Positions 1 to 4,042 of a stretch of 6,065 nt of DNA are shown here, in pieces. This stretch comes from an uncultured Rikenella sp. (GTDB lineage Bacteria > Bacteroidota > Bacteroidia > Bacteroidales > Rikenellaceae). Made by a program: the position numbers and the translations under genes. The stretch lies in assembly GCF_910577125.1 (NCBI RefSeq), contig NZ_CAJTMN010000110.1:1-6065 (forward strand), written 5' to 3'. The number at the start of each line of letters is the position of its first letter. The first letter of the stretch is position 1. The notes under the pieces are model-generated. The model had not been told where the DNA came from and ran no database searches. It saw only the letters and a list, made by a program, of their open reading frames with translations.

Positions 1-60
1 GCGGGCGGCGTCCGGGTGACCCCGGCGGGACAGAGCGATACTACGTATCGCTAAGACAGC
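1..60 (-). repeat. Structured intergenic repeat, copy E (partial, cut by window edge)
   Basis: Read on the minus strand, this copy has an 8-bp stem AGCGATAC/GTATCGCT with a 3-nt loop (34-52), then a GC-rich segment running off the window's left edge. Positions 1-52 match 2731-2782 in inverted orientation at 50 of 52 bases by eye. It lies directly downstream of cassette 1, about 19 bases after that fragment's stop codon. One difference from copy A (TGTCC against CGTCC, facing GGACG) keeps pairing as a wobble. The function is unknown. It could be an RNA element, a DNA cruciform or a recombination substrate. Confidence 0.8.
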
Positions 61-71
61 CTCTCCTCTGT

Positions 72-284
72 TTATTCCGAGAGGCAACGCAACTGAAGAC
101 CGTAGGCCCGGTTGCTCGCATGGACAGGGTCGAGACTCTGCGTGTAGAAATCCAAATACACTCCCCTGATCCCGCTGACCGCAGAAGACCAGCAGTAACC
201 ATAGTACCCCGCCCCCACCGGCTCCCCCGCCCGTCCACGATTGCCCGCGTCGCGGAAGCCCGGGGCGGCGAGCGGGAGTTGAAA
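72..284 (-). pseudogene. Orphan C-terminal cassette 1 (major-paralogous-domain / C-type-lectin-like fragment)
   Basis: The minus-strand frame ending at the TAA at 72-74 encodes about 65 residues, from QLPLAAPGFRD through GYYGYCWSSA and YLDF to SNRAYGLQLRCLSE. This is the C-terminal pattern of the Fibrobacter succinogenes major paralogous domain (LPAAGYRD...YWSS...NRAxGFxxRC), recognised by pattern only. The family's upstream part and any signal peptide are missing. The frame stays open to 431 but is then antisense to the acyltransferase, and no start codon is supported, so it is unlikely to be translated alone. Its last 24 bases are identical to cassettes 2 and 3. Its 5' edge abuts the putative acyltransferase promoter. 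It could be a decayed gene end, a silent gene-conversion donor or an orphan DGR variable region. Confidence 0.72.
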
Positions 285-309
285 AAATCCCCCACGTTGT
301 TTATTTTTG
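278..309 (+). promoter_or_regulatory. Possible promoter of the acyltransferase gene
   Basis: TATTTTTG at 302-309 fits the Bacteroidota -7 consensus TAnnTTTG. GTTG at 278-281 lies 20 bp upstream, a normal distance for the -33 element TTTG. Transcription would begin near 316, at or next to the ATG, so the message would be leaderless or nearly so. The element overlaps the 5' edge of cassette 1 on the other strand. T-rich DNA matches this box easily, so the call is weak. Confidence 0.4.
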
Positions 310-315
310 TCCCCC

Positions 316-1128
316 ATGGAAACCATAGACATCGGCCGGCTGCTGCGCGCCAAGAACCCTCGGCTGGCCCGTTGGACCCCCCGTTTCGTCATCCGCTGGA
401 TCGAACGCCTCGTGCGCCTCGACCGGATCAACTACGTCCTCTCGCACTACGGCGACCAATCCCCGATGGACTTTATCCGTTCCACCCTGGAGTATATCGG
501 CGTGACCTACACCGTCCACGGTCTCGACCGGATTCCGAAAGAGAGCCGCGTGCTTTTCGCCTCGAACCACCCCCTCGGCGGTCTCGACGGCCTGATGCTC
601 GCCGAAGCCGTGAATCCCCGCGTCCGCGGCGTGCGCGTGATCGTGAACGACCTCCTGATGAACCTCGAGCCCCTGGCCCCGATCTTCGTCCCCGTCAATA
701 AGTACGGCGCCCAGAGCTCCGCCTACGCCCGCCGCCTGGTCGAGATGTACGAAGGAGACGCCGCCGTGGTGACCTTTCCCGCCGGCCTCTGCTCGCGTCT
801 CATCCGCGGCGAAGTCACCGACCTGCCGTGGAAGCGGAACTTCGCTCAAAAAGCCTGGGAGAGTGGCCGGCTCGTGATCCCCGTCTACATCGACGGCCGG
901 AACTCCCTGTTTTTTTACCGATTCGAGCGGCTGCGCCAGTGGCTGGGCATCCGCCTCAACCTCGGAACCGTACTCCTGCCCAAAGAGATGTTCGACCAGC
1001 GCGGCAAACACCTCGACATCTATATCGGCGAACCCGTCGAAGTGACCCAGGAACACTCCGCCCGCGAGTGGGCCGAGATCATCCGCCGTCGCGCCTACGC
1101 CTTGCGTCCCGGCGCGGAGCAGGCATAG
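316..1128 (+). CDS. PlsC-type lysophospholipid/glycine-lipid O-acyltransferase (GlsA-like)
   Basis: This 270-residue protein belongs to the glycerolipid acyltransferase (LPLAT/PlsC) fold. The catalytic signature is ASNHPLGGLDG around residues 82-92, where His85 and Asp91 form the spaced H...D pair. FPAGLCSR (154-161) corresponds to the substrate-binding FPEGTxS block, and VIPVYIDG (187-194) to motif IV. The HPLGGLDG spacing is typical of the Bacteroidota subgroup that includes GlsA, which O-acylates N-acyl-glycine made by the GNAT enzyme GlsB. That assignment is from family memory; another lyso-lipid substrate is possible. No clear membrane helix is visible, so it is probably peripheral at the inner membrane. 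The ATG at 316 is preferred over the TTG at 307 because the family starts near MxxIDI and the TTG lies inside the -7 box. No GlsB-type gene occurs in the 315 bases upstream, where cassette 1 sits instead. It is convergent with the LRR gene, 3 bases stop to stop. Confidence 0.88.
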   Translation: METIDIGRLLRAKNPRLARWTPRFVIRWIERLVRLDRINYVLSHYGDQSPMDFIRSTLEYIGVTYTVHGLDRIPKESRVLFASNHPLGGLDGLMLAEAVNPRVRGVRVIVNDLLMNLEPLAPIFVPVNKYGAQSSAYARRLVEMYEGDAAVVTFPAGLCSRLIRGEVTDLPWKRNFAQKAWESGRLVIPVYIDGRNSLFFYRFERLRQWLGIRLNLGTVLLPKEMFDQRGKHLDIYIGEPVEVTQEHSAREWAEIIRRRAYALRPGAEQA

Positions 1129-1131
1129 GCC

Positions 1132-2622
1132 TTACTCCTCCTCCTCTTCCGCTTTGACCAGAACAACCCCCAGCTTCCAGTTTTTCGCCGCCAGTATCGC
1201 CGTATCTCCGACCGGCTCGTCATGCTCGTCGAGCCGGATCCCTCCCGGCTCCTCCTTGCTCCGCTCCGGCAGCGTGCCGTACAAACGGTTGACCGCCTCC
1301 GTCGAAAAGCGGTTCCCCATACAGTATATCTGAGTCAGCCAGTTGCACCCCGTCGCATCCAGCTCCGTCAGCTCATTGTCCGAGCAATCCAGCTCCTCTA
1401 AACGGTTGCTCCACTTGACCTCTAATTTCGTCAGCCGGTTCCGCTGGCAAAGCAGCATACGCAAGGAGTTGAAATTCTCGACCTCCAGCTCTGTCAGTAA
1501 GTTATCCTGACATTCCAGCTCGACCATCTCCGTACATCTTTTCAGATTCAACTCCGTCAGCCGGTTTCCGTTGCAATACAGCCATTCCAGCCTGCTGCAT
1601 GAATCGACTCTCAATCTCGTCAGCCGATTGTCCGAGCAAGTCAGGGTTCTCATCTTTGTATTTTTGTTGAAATCCAGCGTCGTCAGCTGGTTTTTCGCGC
1701 ACTCCAACGAAGATAAGTTCGGACACATCTCGACATTCAACTCCGTCAGCCTGTTTTTATTACATTGCAGATACCACAACTCCGTATTCCGGCTTACGTC
1801 CAACTCTGTCAGCCGATTGCTCGAACAATCCAGCTCCTCCAGCAGCGTGCACGATCCAAGCTCCAGTCTCTCGATCCGGTTCAAGTGGCACCACAGAAGG
1901 GTCAACTCCGTATTGTTGTCCACCTCCAACCGAGCCAACCGGTTTTTGTCGCAATCCAGCTTTTTCAGCCTGCTGTTTTGGCTGACATTCAGCTCCTCCA
2001 GCCGATTTCCGGAACACTCCAACTCCTCCAGCTCCTTGTTTTGCGTGACATCCAGTTCCGTCAGCTCATTGTTCCCGCAATCCAGCTCTTTCAGCTCCGT
2101 CAGTCCGCCGACCTCCAGCCGCGCTATCCGGTTGTTTCTGCAATAGAGAAACTCCAGTCCCGGACAACGCGATACGTCGAGCGTCGTCAGGTATATGTTT
2201 TCCTTTATCCCATCCTGCTGACATTTGAACCAGATCAGACTTCCCCCCGTCGTTCCCACCATCCTCACCCGATACCTTCCCGGCGCTTCGTATATATGTT
2301 CGACCACTTTCGAGTCATTGATTTCCCGCTCCTCTCCCACCTTCATCTTCAGCCTCCAATCCAGCGACAGATCCCGCACCATACTGTCCCCCCAGTAGAT
2401 CTGCGCCTCGCCGACCCCTGCCAGCTCGATTCGGGCCACCTCCTCTTTTTCACCTGTGTATTCGATCGTGAACGCGACCTCCCACCCTTCCGTCTTTCCC
2501 GGTTCGACCGTCTTTTTGTTTTCGGCAGTCGTCTGCGCCTTTTTGTTTCCGAACGAAAAACAGCCTCCCAGACAGAGGAGCGAGAGTCCGACCACCGGCC
2601 ATTTGAACCACATTTTTGTCAT
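1132..2622 (-). CDS. Leucine-rich-repeat lipoprotein with 14 regular 21-residue Cys/Asn repeats
   Basis: The product is 496 residues with the start at 2622 (MTKMWFKW). A longer frame reaches 2688, but its extra 22 residues would put a non-signal stretch before the signal peptide and would start upstream of the likely transcription start. Residues 1-21 form a lipoprotein signal peptide: basic start, hydrophobic core, then LGGC with Cys21 as the lipidated residue. Residues 45-125 resemble a PKD-like N-domain (IYWGD near 75-79; VEHIYEAPGRYRVRMVG at 107-123). Residues about 145-440 are LRRs of the form LxxLxCxxNxLTELDVSxNxx. The ladder cysteines fall exactly every 21 residues, from 161 to 434, giving 14 units. 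The tail has the usual end cap (AVNRLYGTLPERS...AAKNWKLGV) and finishes AEEEEE. Similar Bacteroidota proteins are envelope-anchored and assumed to bind other proteins or surfaces. The partner is unknown, and surface or periplasmic exposure cannot be decided because no clear LES-type acidic export motif follows the Cys. Confidence 0.9.
   Translation of the reverse strand: MTKMWFKWPVVGLSLLCLGGCFSFGNKKAQTTAENKKTVEPGKTEGWEVAFTIEYTGEKEEVARIELAGVGEAQIYWGDSMVRDLSLDWRLKMKVGEEREINDSKVVEHIYEAPGRYRVRMVGTTGGSLIWFKCQQDGIKENIYLTTLDVSRCPGLEFLYCRNNRIARLEVGGLTELKELDCGNNELTELDVTQNKELEELECSGNRLEELNVSQNSRLKKLDCDKNRLARLEVDNNTELTLLWCHLNRIERLELGSCTLLEELDCSSNRLTELDVSRNTELWYLQCNKNRLTELNVEMCPNLSSLECAKNQLTTLDFNKNTKMRTLTCSDNRLTRLRVDSCSRLEWLYCNGNRLTELNLKRCTEMVELECQDNLLTELEVENFNSLRMLLCQRNRLTKLEVKWSNRLEELDCSDNELTELDATGCNWLTQIYCMGNRFSTEAVNRLYGTLPERSKEEPGGIRLDEHDEPVGDTAILAAKNWKLGVVLVKAEEEEE
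1369..2160 (-). repeat. 63-bp tandem coding repeats inside the LRR gene
   Basis: These DNA repeats encode the LRR ladder. Phrases such as CAGCTC, GTCAGCCGGTT and TCCAGCTCC recur every 63 bases on the plus strand, always in frame. The units differ from each other at many positions, so this is an old, diversified array. Unit gain or loss by slippage or recombination would keep the reading frame. Confidence 0.85.
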
Positions 2623-2675
2623 CGTTGTTGAAAAATTAGAGGGAGGACTCGCATCCCTCGATGCCGCCCATCTTA

Positions 2676-2683
2676 CAAAGATA
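2676..2683 (-). promoter_or_regulatory. -7 promoter box of the LRR lipoprotein gene
   Basis: On the minus strand this reads TATCTTTG, an exact match to the Bacteroidota consensus TAnnTTTG. Transcription would start near 2669, giving a 5' leader of about 45 nt to the ATG at 2622 and excluding the longer start at 2688. No TTTG lies at the -33 distance; a perfect palindrome occupies that area. The same TATCTTTG octamer precedes the helicase gene. Confidence 0.6.
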
Positions 2684-2691
2684 CCCATTTT

Positions 2692-2707
2692 TGTCCGCGC
2701 GCGGACA
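2692..2707. promoter_or_regulatory. Perfect 16-bp palindrome, candidate operator of the LRR gene
   Basis: TGTCCGCGCGCGGACA is a perfect palindrome starting 9 bases upstream of the TATCTTTG box. It therefore covers the stretch where part of the -33 region would lie. Position and symmetry suit a dimeric regulator that blocks or replaces -33 recognition. It could instead be one more of the many palindromes in this gap. It does not closely match a binding site I can name. Confidence 0.4.
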
Positions 2708-2713
2708 GTAGGG

Positions 2714-2822
2714 TTGGGCTGAGTTGATTAAGCGATACGTAGTATCGCTCCGTCCCGCCGGGGTCACCCGGACGCTGCCCGCGTAGGGCAGTTCCATCCA
2801 GGGCAAAGCTCGACCGCGCGCC
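2714..2822 (+). repeat. Structured intergenic repeat, copy A (complete)
   Basis: The copy opens with TTGGGCTGAG and carries stem 1 AGCGATAC/GTATCGCT (2731-2738/2742-2749, loop GTA). Next comes a CGTCC...GGACG pairing (2751-2773), then stem 3 CTGCCC/GGGCAG (loop GCGTA, about 2774-2790). It closes with a tail ending AAAGCTCGACCGCGCGCC. Copy B has the same order of parts and the same opening and closing sequences. Positions 2731-2782 are inverted relative to 1-52, and 2759-2817 are inverted relative to 6007-6065 (53 of 59 bases). No reading frame is supported. Confidence 0.85.
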
Positions 2823-2841
2823 ACACCTAAAGAGGAAAATC

Positions 2842-2866
2842 GTTCAAAGCGACTTGCGCTTTGGAC
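2842..2866. repeat. 10-bp-stem hairpin between repeat copies A and B
   Basis: GTTCAAAGCG (2842-2851) pairs with CGCTTTGGAC (2857-2866) around the 5-nt loop ACTTG, with one wobble pair. AATC and GATT outside it could extend the stem after a 2-nt bulge. No T-run follows on the plus strand, so it is not a classic terminator. Its role is unknown. Confidence 0.6.
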
Positions 2867-2895
2867 AAGATTCTCCCAGGCACGCGAACAAAGAA

Positions 2896-3002
2896 TTGGG
2901 CTGAGGCGGCCTTAGCGAAACGCAAGTTTCGCCCGTCCACGGGACGTGGGGCCCGCGCGGCCTGAGCGCAGTTTTATCCGGCACAAAGCTCAACCGCGCG
3001 CC
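2896..3002 (+). repeat. Structured intergenic repeat, copy B (complete)
   Basis: The order of parts matches copy A: TTGGGCTGAG, stem 1 GCGAAAC/GTTTCGC (2915-2921/2926-2932), and CGTCC/GGACG around 2934-2946. Stem 3 is GCGC/GCGC around the loop GGCCTGA (2955-2969), and the tail is GGCACAAAGCTC(A)ACCGCGCGCC. Compared with copies A and C, stem 1 and stem 3 differ by paired changes that keep base-pairing. The tail CGCGCGCC also pairs with 3063-3070, linking this copy to the next hairpin. Confidence 0.85.
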
Positions 3003-3070
3003 GACGCCTTAAGAAGCGATTCAACTATTTTGGCGGCAGCCGAAATAGAATGAATCGCGTAAGGCGCGCG
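2995..3070. repeat. Large imperfect cruciform/hairpin
   Basis: There are three nested stems. CGCGCGCC (2995-3002) pairs with GGCGCGCG (3063-3070). CGATTCA (3017-3023) pairs with TGAATCG (3051-3057). CTATTTTGGC (3025-3034) pairs with GCCGAAATAG (3039-3048) around the loop GGCA, with one wobble. The structure is long enough to act as an RNA domain or a DNA cruciform. Nothing protein-coding is evident. Confidence 0.7.
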
Positions 3071-3259
3071 AATCGCGGCGGAGTGACAGCGGAGCCGCAG
3101 CGAGGCGGACACGGGGCTGAGAATCAAGGCGAGCTTTGGGCGGTGGTTGGGGCTGTGTTTTTGCGACCCACAGGGTCGCGCGGGCCGAAAGCCTCCCCCC
3201 GCGGGAGGCCCGCACCTCGCTACGCTCGTTCGGTACCCCGCAGGCTTCGGCCCGCTTTG
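3071..3259. other. Gene-free GC-rich stretch with strong inverted repeats
   Basis: No frame here looks like a protein. Three strong pairings are visible. GCGACCC/GGGTCGC has a 3-nt loop (3163-3169/3173-3179). CCTCCC pairs with GGGAGG (3192-3197/3203-3208). A long stem GCGGGCCGAA(a)GCCT (3180-3194) pairs with AGGCTTCGGCCCGC (3242-3255), with one bulged base. The last two cannot all form at once with the neighbouring GCGGG/CCCGC pairing, so alternative folds are possible. An unrecognised structured RNA is possible, but no family is identified. Confidence 0.5.
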
Positions 3260-3262
3260 GAG

Positions 3263-3331
3263 TAGAGGTTGCCCGGTTGTTAGGATAGAGACTGGCGGTT
3301 GGTTGGGGTAAAGCCTGCCCGGTTCGGGTGC
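3263..3331 (+). repeat. Three degenerate 23-bp tandem repeats (TAGAGGCTGCCCGGTT type)
   Basis: TAGAGGTTGCCCGGTT (3263), TAGAGACTGGCGGTT (3286) and TAAAGCCTGCCCGGTT (3309) recur at exactly 23-bp steps. Single copies of the motif also occur at 3548 (before the cassette 3 hairpin), 5859 (before copy C) and, more degenerate, at 5770 just after the helicase stop. In several places the motif directly precedes a short perfect hairpin. The function is unknown; iterated protein-binding or recombination sites are possible. Confidence 0.65.
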
Positions 3332-3387
3332 CGCTCGGCACCCGTTTATTCCGAGAGGCAACGCAACTGAAAACCGTGAGCGCGATT
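3305..3387 (+). repeat. Direct repeat, left copy (83 bp)
   Basis: This block (TAAAGCCTGCC motif, CGGTT, 8-bp hairpin and conserved 3' end of cassette 2) recurs at 3544-3626 with about 4 differences in 83 bases. The period is 239 bp. It defines the start of a tandem array of two cassette units. Identity falls sharply after GCGCGAT, where the variable interior of the cassette begins. Confidence 0.9.
3325..3344 (-). repeat. Perfect hairpin one base after the cassette 2 stop
   Basis: Stem CGGGTGCC (3325-3332) pairs with GGCACCCG (3337-3344) around a 4-nt loop. It begins one base after the TAA of cassette 2. No U-tract follows in the reading direction of the cassette, so a Rho-independent terminator is unlikely. 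Short hairpins just past the variable region are known as target-site elements in the Bordetella phage DGR; the resemblance here is architectural only. Confidence 0.75.
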
Positions 3388-3536
3388 TCCGACGCTGGAG
3401 GGACCGAGCCCTACTGGATTAAAATTCAAATATATGCAATGGGCCTCCTGAAGAGAGACGGAATGGCTAATGCCACTATGTCCGACATACACATGCAAAC
3501 CTGTGAAGTCGCGCAGGTAGCCCGGGGCGGTGTCGC
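3346..3536 (-). pseudogene. Orphan C-terminal cassette 2 (major-paralogous-domain fragment)
   Basis: The frame ending at TAA 3346-3348 encodes about 60 residues: APGYLRDFTG..., then IYLNF, then GNRAHGFQLRCLSE. It keeps the family's C-terminal skeleton but lacks the WSS motif at the usual place (SHSVSL instead). An extra Leu codon follows APGY, relative to APGFRD and APGCRN in the other copies. There is no N-terminal part, signal peptide or start codon of its own. The open frame continues far upstream only through cassette 3 out of frame and antisense to the helicase. Its end is shared with cassette 3 but its interior is not. Loss of WSS suggests either decay or a strongly diversified donor. 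Confidence 0.7.
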
Positions 3537-3543
3537 TGGTTGT

Positions 3544-3626
3544 GGGGTAGAGGCTGCCCGGTTCGGGTGCCGCTCGGCACCCGTTTATTCCGAGAGGCAA
3601 CGCAACTGAAAGCCGTGGGCGCGATA
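3544..3626 (+). repeat. Direct repeat, right copy (83 bp)
   Basis: This is the second copy of the block at 3305-3387, offset by 239 bp. It contains TAGAGGCTGCC (3548-3558), the 8-bp hairpin (3564-3583) and the conserved 3' end of cassette 3. The offset is not a multiple of three, so the two cassettes are in different frames and cannot be one read-through protein. Confidence 0.9.
3564..3583 (-). repeat. Perfect hairpin one base after the cassette 3 stop
   Basis: It has the same 8-bp stem and 4-nt loop as at 3325-3344, again one base after the TAA. Exact retention of stem, loop and distance in both units, next to interiors that have diverged almost completely, suggests the hairpin and shared end are homogenised or selected. 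Confidence 0.75.
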
Positions 3627-3775
3627 GTCCGAGAAACTGGCGTTGAGGTACTGCGAATAGGAATTCAAGTCCAAGCCGTAAATGCTGTTCGTGGCGCAAG
3701 ACCAGCTGAACCCTCCGTCGCCGCCGTCCACCGGTATGCCCGAGTGTGCGTTGCGGCAGCCCGGGGCGGGGCGCT
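3585..3775 (-). pseudogene. Orphan C-terminal cassette 3 (major-paralogous-domain fragment)
   Basis: The frame ending at TAA 3585-3587 encodes about 60 residues: APGCRNAHSG, then GGFSWSCATNSIYGLDL, then YSQYLNASFSDYRAHGFQLRCLSE. The W-S and YRAHGF skeleton fits the major paralogous domain. The homologous part starts at the same CGCCCCGGGCT core as the other cassettes and has no N-terminal domain. A frame with an ATG at 4031 exists, but it would cover the helicase promoter and leader in antisense and shows no family features there. The last 24 residues align without gaps to cassettes 1 and 2. Confidence 0.72.
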
Positions 3776-3862
3776 CGGTAGTCGATGCGAGGCGTCTCGG
3801 CCTTCCGTACCCCCGCCCACAGGAAAACCGCCCCGCCCGTGCGGAATCCCGATAAATCTGCG

Positions 3863-3870
3863 TATCTTTG
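3863..3870 (+). promoter_or_regulatory. -7 promoter box of the DEAD-box helicase gene
   Basis: TATCTTTG matches the Bacteroidota consensus TAnnTTTG exactly and equals the LRR gene's box. No TTTG is seen at the -33 distance. Transcription would start near 3877, leaving a leader of about 165 nt before the ATG at 4043. Confidence 0.6.
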
Positions 3871-3876
3871 CCCCGT

Positions 3877-4042
3877 TTTTTGAGACTGTTCGGATAATTC
3901 GATGGCTGGAAAAATCGGGATGGTTTCAGCGTGTCGGCCCGGCGGCCTGCCCGCGCTTCGAAACCCGTCGCGCCCGCCGGACCCGGCCTTCGGAATGAGC
4001 CGCCCCGACGTTGTGTGCGGCAGGTAAACATCGAAACAGTCT
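3877..4042 (+). promoter_or_regulatory. Long structured 5' leader of the helicase gene, with a possible small ORF
   Basis: The inferred leader contains an imperfect 10-bp stem: GGCCCGGCGG (3936-3945) pairs with CCGCCGGACC (3974-3983), with one mismatch. It also has an in-frame ATG-to-TAA reading frame of 41 codons (3902-4027), starting MAGKIGMVSACRPGG and ending 15 bases before the helicase ATG. That peptide matches nothing I recognise and may be chance in GC-rich DNA. Long leaders are a known control point for cold-shock DEAD-box helicase genes in enterobacteria. Similar control here is inference. Confidence 0.4.

Noticed and set aside
301..1056. Minus-strand frame opposite the acyltransferase
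   Set aside because: It is a shadow of the plus-strand gene, whose catalytic motifs are intact.
1571..2631. Plus-strand frames opposite the LRR gene (191 and 288 codons)
   Set aside because: Their regular Ser/Gln-rich pattern is only the complement of the 63-bp LRR repeats.
2714..3002. Integron attC sites
   Set aside because: GTTGGGC at 2712-2719 loosely recalls the attC core, but the paired core boxes and overall attC geometry are absent and the cassettes are not complete ORFs.
3263..3331. CRISPR array
   Set aside because: The 23-bp units are contiguous and degenerate, with no unique spacers and no cas genes.
2990..3361. Minus-strand frames of 106-123 codons in the repeat region
   Set aside because: They run through hairpins and repeats, are rich in Arg/Pro/Ala, and show no domain. 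They look like chance openings in GC-rich DNA.
3325..3583. Cassette hairpins as Rho-independent terminators
   Set aside because: Neither is followed by a T-run in the cassette reading direction, and no expressed gene ends there.
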